In this document: positions 17,005 through 24,706 of the stretch, in pieces
How positions within the stretch are numbered: the stretch's first letter is position 1
How the letters are laid out: each line of letters begins with the position of its first letter
Source: JAPLDB01 sp038230515
Lineage (GTDB): Bacteria; Bacteroidota; Bacteroidia; AKYH767-A; 2013-40CM-41-45
Assembly: GCA_038230515.1 (NCBI GenBank)
Contig: JBBRND010000008.1
Location: forward strand, 1-64,000
Direction of reading: 5' to 3'
Length of the DNA: 64,000 bases
Program-made: the position numbers and the translations under genes
Notes under the pieces: model-generated
The model's input: only the letters and a program-made list of their open reading frames with translations
Told to the model about the DNA's origin: nothing
The model's database searches: none

Positions 17005-17676
17005 ATGAAAAAAATTGCCACGTTTGTAACAGTTCTAATTCTTGCAGCAACTGCTCAACGCACCGTTGCTCAGGATAAATTGAAAGAAGGAAAAATCACT
17101 TTTAAAATAGCGATAAACAATGCTGAAGAAATGAACGACCAGATGTTGGCAATGATGCCTAAGGAAACGGTTGTTTATTTTAAAGAAGGGAATATGCGAA
17201 GTGAAATGGATATGATGGGTGGAAAAATGCTGACATTTACGGATTATAAATCCGGTGAGTCAACCGTGTGCATGGATATGATGGGAAAGAAAACTGCCAT
17301 CAAGACCACCAAAGAAGATGCGGAAAAGGAAAAAGCAAAAAAGGGGGAGTACGATGTAAAGGTAACTGAGGAAACAAAAACCATTGCCGGATACAAATGC
17401 AAAAAAGCAATTGTGACTTTTAAGGACAAGGAGAATAACCCCATGGAGATTTGGTTTACAAACGAACTTGTAGCAACCAACTCTGCAAAATATTCATGGA
17501 AGGGAATTGATGGCTTCATGATGGAATTCTCAGTTGATCAAGGGGGAAGGGGGATGAAATTTACTTGCACGGATGTAAAAAAGCAATCAGTAAGCGATGA
17601 TATGTTCAAAATTCCTGATGGCTATGCAGTGATTACACAGGAAGAGATGATGAAACAATACGGGGGAGGTCACTAA
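17005..17676 (+). CDS. DUF4412 domain secreted protein
   Basis: 223 residues with a signal peptide (ATFVTVLILAATAQRTVAQ). The core resembles DUF4412/GLPGLI-like periplasmic proteins: GKITFKIAI, VVYFKEGNMRSEMDM, TIAGYKCKKAIV, MEIWFTNEL. It is very methionine-rich, and the end (MMKQYGGGH) carries a terminal Gly-Gly-His, which could bind metal (speculative). It is a single gene with its own promoter element and a strong terminator at 17711. Confidence 0.75.
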   Translation: MKKIATFVTVLILAATAQRTVAQDKLKEGKITFKIAINNAEEMNDQMLAMMPKETVVYFKEGNMRSEMDMMGGKMLTFTDYKSGESTVCMDMMGKKTAIKTTKEDAEKEKAKKGEYDVKVTEETKTIAGYKCKKAIVTFKDKENNPMEIWFTNELVATNSAKYSWKGIDGFMMEFSVDQGGRGMKFTCTDVKKQSVSDDMFKIPDGYAVITQEEMMKQYGGGH

Positions 17677-17710
17677 GAAAATTGGCAACAGGCGAAAAAA
17701 CAAAAACAAG

Positions 17711-17737
17711 AAACTCTCTTTATTGAGAGTTTTTTGT
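17711..17737 (+). terminator. Rho-independent terminator after the DUF4412 gene
   Basis: AAACTCTC (17711-17718) and GAGAGTT (17725-17731), followed by TTTTTG, form a short stem with a U-tract. It also shows that the recN frame cannot begin upstream of about 17740. Confidence 0.8.
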
Positions 17738-17788
17738 TTCAACAGAAAACGGATTTGCATTTTTAATTCTTTATTCCAAATTTTTAAT

Positions 17789-19450
17789 TTGTTAACTAAG
17801 CTATTCATACAAAACTACGTCCTCATTGATTCCCTTGAGATTGATTTCAGCAAGGGGCTTAATATAATTACGGGAGAAACAGGCGCAGGAAAATCTATTT
17901 TGCTCGGAGCATTGTCTTTGATTCTTGGTGAGCGTGCTGATAAAAATGTTTTGCTCGATAAAGACCGTAAGTGCCTGGTGGAAGGAAATTTCAAAACGAA
18001 AAATAAAGAGGTAAAAGATTTTTTCAAAGTAAATGAACTTGATTTTGAAAATGAATTGATTCTCCGTAGGGAAATTTCGAGCGAAGGAAAATCGAGATCT
18101 TTTATTAACGATACGCCTGTTTCGCTTTCTCAACTAAAAGAACTGAGCGAGCTTATTGTTGATATTCATTCGCAGCATGAAACTCTTTTTCTGAAACAAA
18201 GAAAATTTCAACTGTCGGTGCTTGATGCGTTTGCAGGTATTGAAGTTGAGTTGAATGAGTACGGTTTGAATTTTTCGGAATACAAAAATCTTCAGAAGCG
18301 GTTGAGCGAACTTGAAGAAGTGGAAAAGAAATCAAAAGCAGATCAGGATTATTATCAGTTTCTTTTTACTGAGTTGGAAGAAGTTTCACTCAAAGAAGGT
18401 GAGCAGGAAAAACTTGAGCAGGAATTAAGTACAGGCACACATGCCGAAGAAATAAAAAGTAATCTTGATTCCATCTCTCTTGAGTTTTCGGGAAATGAAA
18501 ATAATTTGCTCCGGAGAATTTCTGCCGTTCAGCAATTGATTCAATCATCAGCAAAACATCATTCTTCGCTCGCTGATTTGAACGAGCGGCTGAAAATTGT
18601 TTCCATCGAATTGAAAGATATTTCATCCGAGATCGAAAGAGTCAGTAACGAAGTAGTTTTCGATCCGCAGCGCATTGAAGAAATTCAACACAGGTTGAGC
18701 GCGATTTATAGGTTAGAGCAAAAGCACAGGGTGAAAACAATTTCTGAATTGCGGTCACTCAAAACGGAATTTGAAAATAAACTACTCGCCATTTCATCTC
18801 TTGATGAAGAAATTGAAAAATGCCAAAAGCAACTTGGTGAAATGAAGGTAAAATTGATTTCGTCTGCAAAGAAGATTTCTTCCAAACGGATGAAAGCAAT
18901 TCCGGAAACTGAGAAAGCGATCGCCAAGCTTCTCGAAGAGGTTAATCTTCCGAATGCTGTTTTGAAAATTGAAAATGAAATTCAATCCGAAGAAAATTTC
19001 TCTGCAAACGGAATTGACAACATCAAATTTCTTTTCTCTGCCAACAAAGGAGTGGCGGTGCGCGAAATAGAAAAGGCGGCATCGGGTGGAGAGTTAAGCC
19101 GGCTTATGCTTTGCATTAAAGCTGCTGTTGCAAAACTGATTTCGCTTCCTGTAATGATATTCGATGAAATTGATACAGGCATCAGCGGAGAGACTGCAAT
19201 GAATGTGGGAACTGTGCTTAAACAACTTTCAAAGCATCATCAACTTATCACCATCACTCATCTTCCTCAAATAGCGGGCAGGGGAGAGCAGCACTTTTTT
19301 GTTTACAAGGAAGTGGGTAAGCAACGCACCTTTGCAAAAGTAAAACTGCTTACGCGCGATGAGCGCATTGTTGAGATTGCAAAAATGCTTAGTGGTGATA
19401 AACCATCGGCAGTGGCAGTTGAAAATGCAAGAGAGTTGTTGAAGAATTAA
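17789..19450 (+). CDS. recN: DNA repair protein RecN
   Basis: This is an SMC-like ATPase that bridges broken DNA ends during double-strand-break repair. I place the start at the TTG at 17789, which gives LTKLFIQNYVLIDSLEIDF, the standard RecN beginning, and 553 residues (family ~550); earlier codons fall in the terminator. Walker A is GETGAGKSILLGAL, a coiled coil spans roughly residues 150-370, the signature is AASGGELSRLMLCIK, and Walker B is MIFDEIDTGISGE, followed by ITHLPQIAGRG. No ATG start exists near the N-terminus, so a TTG start is needed. Confidence 0.95.
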   Translation: MLTKLFIQNYVLIDSLEIDFSKGLNIITGETGAGKSILLGALSLILGERADKNVLLDKDRKCLVEGNFKTKNKEVKDFFKVNELDFENELILRREISSEGKSRSFINDTPVSLSQLKELSELIVDIHSQHETLFLKQRKFQLSVLDAFAGIEVELNEYGLNFSEYKNLQKRLSELEEVEKKSKADQDYYQFLFTELEEVSLKEGEQEKLEQELSTGTHAEEIKSNLDSISLEFSGNENNLLRRISAVQQLIQSSAKHHSSLADLNERLKIVSIELKDISSEIERVSNEVVFDPQRIEEIQHRLSAIYRLEQKHRVKTISELRSLKTEFENKLLAISSLDEEIEKCQKQLGEMKVKLISSAKKISSKRMKAIPETEKAIAKLLEEVNLPNAVLKIENEIQSEENFSANGIDNIKFLFSANKGVAVREIEKAASGGELSRLMLCIKAAVAKLISLPVMIFDEIDTGISGETAMNVGTVLKQLSKHHQLITITHLPQIAGRGEQHFFVYKEVGKQRTFAKVKLLTRDERIVEIAKMLSGDKPSAVAVENARELLKN

Positions 19451-19470
19451 ACGAAAGAAGTTTACATTTG
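19439..19470 (+). promoter_or_regulatory. Promoter for mntA-hepT(-fabI), near-leaderless
   Basis: TTG (19439-19441), 21 bp, then TACATTTG (19463-19470), an exact TAnnTTTG. The mntA ATG is only 6 bp after it. The promoter overlaps the recN 3' end. Confidence 0.55.
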
Positions 19471-19476
19471 CTCAAT

Positions 19477-19794
19477 ATGAAATCTTCAACTGTTGTTTCT
19501 TCAAAAAAAGAATTGGTGAACTTGCTTCTGGCAAATCAAACTTCCATTAAAGATTTCGGGGTTCAAAAACTCGGACTATTTGGTTCGTTTGTCAGGAATG
19601 AGGTGGAGGAGAGTAGTGATGTAGATTTACTTGTTGAGTTGCCGAAGGAAAGAAAGACCATGAAAAATTTTTTAGGACTTATTTATTTTCTTGAAGAGAT
19701 AACAGGCAGGAGAGTGGAGGTACTAACTCCGCAAAGTTTAAGTCCTTTTATTGGGCCGCACATTTTAAAATCTGTTGAAAATGTTATTGGGTGA
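19477..19794 (+). CDS. mntA: MntA-type nucleotidyltransferase antitoxin
   Basis: 105 residues from the ATG at 19477. It is a minimal nucleotidyltransferase with GSF at residues 36-38 and the metal-binding aspartates in SSDVDLLVELP (D48, D50). In characterised MntA/HepT pairs this enzyme AMPylates a tyrosine of HepT and so blocks the toxin RNase. The gene overlaps hepT by 14 nt, so the two are co-translated. A stand-alone nucleotidyltransferase is possible, but the partner makes the pair assignment strong. Confidence 0.85.
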   Translation: MKSSTVVSSKKELVNLLLANQTSIKDFGVQKLGLFGSFVRNEVEESSDVDLLVELPKERKTMKNFLGLIYFLEEITGRRVEVLTPQSLSPFIGPHILKSVENVIG

Positions 19795-20122
19795 TATTGA
19801 GTTGATGCGGCACATGCTTGTTGAATTAGAAGTACTATCTGAATTACTTTTACAAACTAATTTTGATGATGCCATTGCCGATAAATTTAAAGTAAGAACC
19901 ATTGAAAGAAGCATTTCAATTATCGGAGAAGCGGCAAGAAAAATTTCTGACGAAATAAAATCCGAAAACCCTCAAGTTGCGTGGCGAGAGATTGCGGATA
20001 CAAGAAATCGAATCATTCATGATTATTCTGGTATGGATTACGACATAATCCGGAGTATTATTGAAAATGATTTGCCCGAACTTGAATTCCAATTGAAGGC
20101 AATTCTTCAAGATCAAAAATAA
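19781..20122 (+). CDS. hepT: HepT-type toxin RNase (HEPN family)
   Basis: 113 residues from the ATG at 19781. It is an all-helical HEPN protein with the RX4HXY catalytic motif in RNRIIHDYSG (R75, H80, Y82); Y82 is the expected AMPylation site. It works with the preceding nucleotidyltransferase. Both catalytic residues are intact, so the module may be active. fabI begins 9 bp after its stop, suggesting a shared transcript. Confidence 0.87.
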   Translation: MLLGDIELMRHMLVELEVLSELLLQTNFDDAIADKFKVRTIERSISIIGEAARKISDEIKSENPQVAWREIADTRNRIIHDYSGMDYDIIRSIIENDLPELEFQLKAILQDQK

Positions 20123-20131
20123 AAACACTTT

Positions 20132-20944
20132 ATGTCTTACAACCTACTTAAAGGAAAACGCGGCATCATTACAGGTGCGCTTGATGCAAACTCTATTGCA
20201 TGGAAAGTAGCGCAGCGCTGTCACCAGGAAGGTGCAGTGTTCACGCTTACAAATGCCCCCATTGCAATGCGCATGGGCGAGATTAAAAAATTGGCGGAAG
20301 AAACTGGGGCGGAAATTATTCCTGCAGATGCGACCAACGTGGAAGAACTCACCAACCTCTTTTCAAAATCAATGGAAGTTATGGGAGGTAAAATTGATTT
20401 CGTGCTGCACAGCATTGGAATGAGTCCTAACATCAGAAAGAACAAACCATACAACGATCTTGATTATAATTTTTATCAAAAGACGCTGGATGTGTCTGCG
20501 CTTTCGCTTCACAAAATGTTGAACGTGTCGTGGAAACTGGATGCAATGAATGAGTGGGCAAGTGTGGTAGCTCTCACTTACATTGCTTCTCAGCGCGTGT
20601 TTCCTTTTTATACTGACATGGCAGATGCGAAAGCAATGCTTGAAAGTGTGACGCGAAGTTTCGGTTATCACTACGGCAAGAATAAAAAAGTACGCGTAAA
20701 TACGGTTTCGCAATCGCCTACTATAACTACAGCGGGCAGCGGCATTGCTGGCTTCGAAACTTTTTTCGGTTTCGCCAACGAAATTTCCCCTCTTGGCAAT
20801 GCAAGTGCTGATGCTTGCGCGGATTATTGTGTCAGCATGTTCAGCGACCTGACTCGCTACGTTACCATGCAGAATCTTTTTCACGATGGTGGTTATTCAA
20901 ACACCGGCATCAGCAATGAGGTGATGGAGAAGTTCGGGAAATAA
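20132..20944 (+). CDS. fabI: Enoyl-[acyl-carrier-protein] reductase FabI
   Basis: This NADH-dependent reductase performs the last step of each fatty-acid elongation cycle. The 270 residues match the family. Visible landmarks are the nucleotide-binding GALDANSIAWKVA, the catalytic Y160-x6-K167 (FYTDMADAKAML) with Y150 before it, and SQSPTITTAGSGI. It is the target of triclosan-type inhibitors. The position behind a toxin-antitoxin pair with only 9 bp between is unusual for an essential gene. Confidence 0.97.
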   Translation: MSYNLLKGKRGIITGALDANSIAWKVAQRCHQEGAVFTLTNAPIAMRMGEIKKLAEETGAEIIPADATNVEELTNLFSKSMEVMGGKIDFVLHSIGMSPNIRKNKPYNDLDYNFYQKTLDVSALSLHKMLNVSWKLDAMNEWASVVALTYIASQRVFPFYTDMADAKAMLESVTRSFGYHYGKNKKVRVNTVSQSPTITTAGSGIAGFETFFGFANEISPLGNASADACADYCVSMFSDLTRYVTMQNLFHDGGYSNTGISNEVMEKFGK

Positions 20945-21076
20945 TTTTTACTCAATCACTACTTTTTTTCTTGATGTTTCTTTTGCCTGGAAGCGGCATC
21001 ATCAATTTAAGAAGCACGATACATAGCGAACAACTTCGAAAGTAATCCTTCTGTTAAGCCGCAGATGAGGATGGAT

Positions 21077-22630
21077 TTAATTTTTCATCATCAGCAATTT
21101 TTCTGTCTGCCGGTTTCCTTTTTCATCAATTACCGAAACAAAATAAATTCCTTCCTCAGAAAACGAAAGTTCTACATTAATGCTGTTTTTATCAGCAGCA
21201 ATTTTTTTGCAAAGAACTTGCCTACCTGTTACATCGGTAATTGTTACTGTTGCTTCATCAGCAATAAAATTTCCGGAGATGGTGAAGTGAGAGGTGGCGG
21301 GATTGGGGGAGAGGAGAAGTTCGGATTGGGGATTGGTGATTTCAGGAATGTTCACTGAATTACAAGGAAATAAACCCAATGTATCTCCATCAGAATAGCC
21401 AAATTGAACTATCACAACCGCCTCCGAGTCAGGAACGACTATGGTTGGAACAGATTTTGAAAAAAGTGAAGATGAACCGACACTTAATGGGTAGGTTCCT
21501 TGAGTACAATTAGTATTTCCGTTACTATCTGTTTTTATAACGAAGGCGTTAAACCCTGCAGCAACAATATATCCACCATCCTTTGTTTGGCGGGCAGATA
21601 CTTCATAGAAAGTCTCAGAGTTATTAAATGTTCTTACCCATAATGAATTTCCGATCGAGTCAGTTTTGATTAAACAAGCGTGAGAATTCAGATAACCGAG
21701 ACTTGCACAAAGAATAAAACCGCTGTCGCTGGTTTGTCGAACGCTGTTTATTGCAAGAGAGTCAGATTGCCCCAATATTTTTGTCCATTGAATATTTCCT
21801 AAAGTGTTTAATTTCATTATGAAGGAACCGCTATATCCGCCCCAATAAGTTTTAGGATAACCAGCAACAATGTATCCATTATCGAAAGTTTGTTGAATAG
21901 AAACTCCTTCATATGCATTAAGTGTATCTGAATAAGTTTTGGTCCAAAGTGTATCACCTACTTCATTTGTTTTTATAATGTAAATATCATGACCACCAAA
22001 ACTTTCCGTATAACCGCTTGCAATGTATCCGCTGTCCGAAGTTTGAATAATAGAGTAAATTTTCTCCTCGTTATTTCCACCATACGATTTTGACCACTCT
22101 ACATTGCCGCCATTATTTGTCTTGATTATTTCGGCATCGTAGTAACCAGGCAAATATCTGGCACCACCAATAATATATCCTCCATCAAAAGTTTGAATGA
22201 CCGAGTACCCATACGTGTCTGAACCCAGATATCCAATAAATTTTTGCCAGCTGCCGATTCCCATGGAATCAATTTTGATTAGGCAAACAGGATGATAGGA
22301 TGGGCCAGCGATACCACATAGTATAAATCCGTTGTCGGAGGTTGCTTCAAGAGATTGGATACGCGAGCTACCTTGAATGCCCATAAACTGATTCCATATA
22401 TGATTGCCTAAGCTGTCAATTTTTTCCCAGAAAAATTCAGCACTAATTCCATAAGCAATCTTTCCCGCTAATACATATCCGTTATCATGTGATTGAGTTA
22501 CAGTACTAGCATAAGTACAACAAAACTGAGACCACTGGGGAAAAGAGTCAGTTCGTTGAAACATAATCTGGCTCTTTAAATTACCACAAAGAACCAAAAT
22601 CAGAAAAAGTATTTGTAGTATTTTTTTCAT
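21077..22630 (-). CDS. T9SS cargo with propeller-like repeats
   Basis: 517 residues. A signal peptide (ILQILFLILVLCGNLKSQ) is followed by about six repeats of ~55 residues built around QT.D.GYI..G and IIKT...G...W, then a type A T9SS tail (LLLSPNPATSHFTISG ... GIYFVSVIDEKGNRQTEKLL). It belongs to the same class as the partial genes at both ends of the window and is likely a secreted surface protein. Its promoter is one of the best in the window and predicts a leaderless mRNA. Confidence 0.88.
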   Translation of the reverse strand: MKKILQILFLILVLCGNLKSQIMFQRTDSFPQWSQFCCTYASTVTQSHDNGYVLAGKIAYGISAEFFWEKIDSLGNHIWNQFMGIQGSSRIQSLEATSDNGFILCGIAGPSYHPVCLIKIDSMGIGSWQKFIGYLGSDTYGYSVIQTFDGGYIIGGARYLPGYYDAEIIKTNNGGNVEWSKSYGGNNEEKIYSIIQTSDSGYIASGYTESFGGHDIYIIKTNEVGDTLWTKTYSDTLNAYEGVSIQQTFDNGYIVAGYPKTYWGGYSGSFIMKLNTLGNIQWTKILGQSDSLAINSVRQTSDSGFILCASLGYLNSHACLIKTDSIGNSLWVRTFNNSETFYEVSARQTKDGGYIVAAGFNAFVIKTDSNGNTNCTQGTYPLSVGSSSLFSKSVPTIVVPDSEAVVIVQFGYSDGDTLGLFPCNSVNIPEITNPQSELLLSPNPATSHFTISGNFIADEATVTITDVTGRQVLCKKIAADKNSINVELSFSEEGIYFVSVIDEKGNRQTEKLLMMKN

Positions 22631-22634
22631 CGCT

Positions 22635-22664
22635 CAAATCTAAAAACAATTTTCTCTTATCAAA
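22635..22664 (-). promoter_or_regulatory. Strong consensus promoter, predicted leaderless
   Basis: On the minus strand TTTG (22664-22661), 18 bp, then TAGATTTG (22642-22635). The ATG starts at 22630, about where transcription should begin. Confidence 0.75.
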
Positions 22665-22820
22665 GGGGAATTGTGGCGTGTGGGGGTTTTGGTTGGGTGA
22701 GTGGTGGTATTTTCGCTGCCCTTTGCGCGTGAGAATCTGCCTAAACCGCGAAACTCTCGTTTTCTCATTCTAACAAGCAAAGGGGAGCGTCCCCGAGAAC
22801 GATACCTCTATTTCAATGGA

Positions 22821-23156
22821 CTTCAACTTAAAATCAACTGATTCTAATCTTATACGCTTACATTTTAACTTTCTACGCTTAACGCCAAAAATTCTCCGCT
22901 TAAGTTCTAAACCTCTCTGCTTACTTTTAAGTTCTCTGCGCTTGTCTGCAAATCCTCCAGACACATCTGGAGAAATTGCAGAGGTGTCTGGAAAACCTTC
23001 AGGCACCTCTGGAAAAGTTGCAGCCAGATATGGAAAACCTCCAGATACATCTGGAAAAGTTACAGACATGTCTGGAAAACCTTCAGACACTTCTGGAAAA
23101 GTTCCAGACACGTCTGGAAGAACTTTAGACCTTTCCACAAAACCTGTAGACCGTCC
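22821..23156. repeat. Minisatellite B: 16 x 21 bp, two unit types
   Basis: Sixteen consecutive 21-bp units without indels. The first six resemble TTCTAATCTTATACGCTTAC; the next ten resemble TGGAAAACCTTCAGACACTT and alternate AACCTTC with AAGTTGC, giving a 42-bp super-period. Frames are open on both strands with heptads such as SGKPSDT and FPDVSGG. I consider these non-coding. Confidence 0.95.
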
Positions 23157-23189
23157 TCTCTAAGTACTACAACTGCTTATTTAGAATAA

Positions 23190-23221
23190 AAAAAGCCACC
23201 GGATACCTCCGATGGCTTTTT
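23190..23221 (-). terminator. Terminator downstream of the clpB fragment
   Basis: AAAAAGCCACCGGA (23190-23203) pairs with TCCGATGGCTTTTT (23208-23221) with a single mismatch. It is oriented for the minus strand and lies 40 bp after the clpB stop. It is the intact original end of clpB. Confidence 0.85.
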
Positions 23222-23260
23222 CCATATTCTAAAAGTCGTTGCGTTTCGCTGTTCGTACAA

Positions 23261-23850
23261 TTACACTTCCACAACCTTGCTCACATTCCTGAACACAAAC
23301 TCATGCTTGCTATCCACATCAAGTTCAATGGAATCATCTTTATTCACCTTGCCGGCAAGAATCTGTTTGCTCAGTTCATTCAAAATTTTTTTCTGCAACA
23401 CGCGCTTGAGTGGGCGCGCACCAAACTGCGGATCGTAACCAAGCTGTGCAAGCCAGTCAACAGCAGCAGGAGTAATGCTGAGGTTGATGTTGTTTTGCAG
23501 AATCATCTTTTGCAGTTGCTTGAGTTGCAGTTCCACAATGTCGCGCACTTCTTCGCGGCTGAGGGGAGTAAACATGATGATCTCATCAATGCGGTTCAGA
23601 AATTCAGGACGGATGGTTTTCTTCAGCAGGTCAAATACTTTCACTTTTATAGAAGCCATTACATTGTCTCTGTTCTTATCCGTCATCGTATCAAAACTTT
23701 CCTGTATAATGTGCGAGCCGATGTTCGAAGTCATGATGATGATTGTGTTCTTGAAATTCGCTGCGCGTCCTTTGTTGTCGGTCAATCTTCCGTCATCCAA
23801 AACCTGTAGCAAAATGTTGAACACATCCGGATGTGCTTTTTCAATATCTT
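23261..23850 (-). pseudogene. clpB: 3' fragment of the chaperone gene clpB
   Basis: The frame keeps the last ~195 residues of ClpB: the end of the second AAA+ domain from IEKAHPDVFNILLQVLDDGR, the NTIIIMTSNIGS sensor-1 segment, RPEFLNRIDEIIMF with its arginine finger region, and GARPLKRVLQKKILNELSKQ. The N domain, first ATPase, middle coiled coil and second Walker A (about 670 residues) are absent, and I do not find them elsewhere in the window. The upstream part is replaced in frame by transposase sequence. It cannot act as a disaggregase; either a second copy exists or the join is an assembly artefact. Confidence 0.85.
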
Positions 23851-24221
23851 TATAGCTCATGCTATATGAGAATAGGGAAATGATTTTGTGTTCTACTTCG
23901 TTTCCCAAAAACACCTGTCGCTGCTTTACCAGTTCCGGCTCGAAGCTGCCGTTGCGGTCGCGCGGGGTCTCCAGTTCAAAACTACCGCGATTGGTGCGCA
24001 CCATCTTTTACTTTTGCCGTTCTTGCCGTTTTTACTTCACTATCTTCATAGAGCATGTGCTGATCCACCTCGCCTTCGAGTGCTTTCTCAGTAGCTTCTT
24101 GTCGAGTTGTGTAAACAATCCATCCTTGCCTTGAAGCAGATCAGCGTTGTTCGATTCTAATGCCTTCATCGCTTCTACTTCGAAGGCGGCATAGTCAATT
24201 CCTTTCCCTGATGAATTTCAT
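23843..24221 (-). pseudogene. Degenerate IS256/Mutator-type transposase, N-terminal part
   Basis: Successive minus-strand frames spell pieces of an IS256-family transposase start: AFEVEAMKALESNNADLLQG then KDGLFT, a shift to TEKALEGEVDQHMLYED, another to GSFELETPRDRNGSFEPELV and SLFSYSMSYKDI. The order matches the family (LLGKDG, EAALEGE, GSFELETPRDR, MSYEDI). At least two frameshifts and an in-frame TGA interrupt it. The DDE catalytic region is missing because the sequence switches to clpB after SYKDI. Confidence 0.8.
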
Positions 24222-24297
24222 GTTGTCGGTTTTTCTTCTTGCTTTTTTTTGTGCTTAAGGTATTTAATTCCTTTTACACAGTTTAATGATCGGTCTC

Positions 24298-24465
24298 TAT
24301 CATAGCGCTAAGATGAAGAGCGTGGAGTTTAAGCTAAACGGCACTCACTTTGAGCCAAAGGGTATTCACTTTAAGGCAAAGAGCATGAACTATAAGGTAA
24401 GAAGCACATATTTTAAGACAAAGTGCATGCACTTTGTCTCTAAAAGCATACACTTTGATAAATAG
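24298..24465. repeat. Minisatellite C: 7-8 x 21 bp
   Basis: Seven clear 21-bp units from 24319 to 24465 plus one weak unit from 24298. Examples are GGTATTCACTTTAAGGCAAA and AGCACATATTTTAAGACAAA. It is more diverged than the other arrays but keeps the exact 21-bp spacing. The remaining spacer 24466-24706 has no gene; an imperfect inverted repeat lies at about 24556-24614. Confidence 0.85.
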
Positions 24466-24706
24466 TATGGATTTTCCACTGAATTCAGGTACTGGTGGGG
24501 TGGATGTGTGCTCCTTGACCTGACATGACTACAAACGCGAAATACGCGTCACTCAGGCAAACACGCAACAAATTTCGGCACATCAATTTTCTGTGTTGTT
24601 GTTATGCGTTTGCCCGCATGGAGCTTACCTGAGGAATGGCGGGTCTTGCTTTCTTCCAGCACTTAAACGACACAAGTCATAAATTTCTTTGTGGCGTGCT
24701 TTACTT

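Noticed and set aside
17723..17788. Upstream extension of recN to a GTG at 17723
   Set aside because: It would start inside the terminator stem and add 22 residues absent from the usual RecN start.
22770..23163. Plus and minus frames of ~115-122 residues across array B
   Set aside because: Both strands are open over the same 21-bp repeat, so neither can be preferred and no protein family is recognisable.
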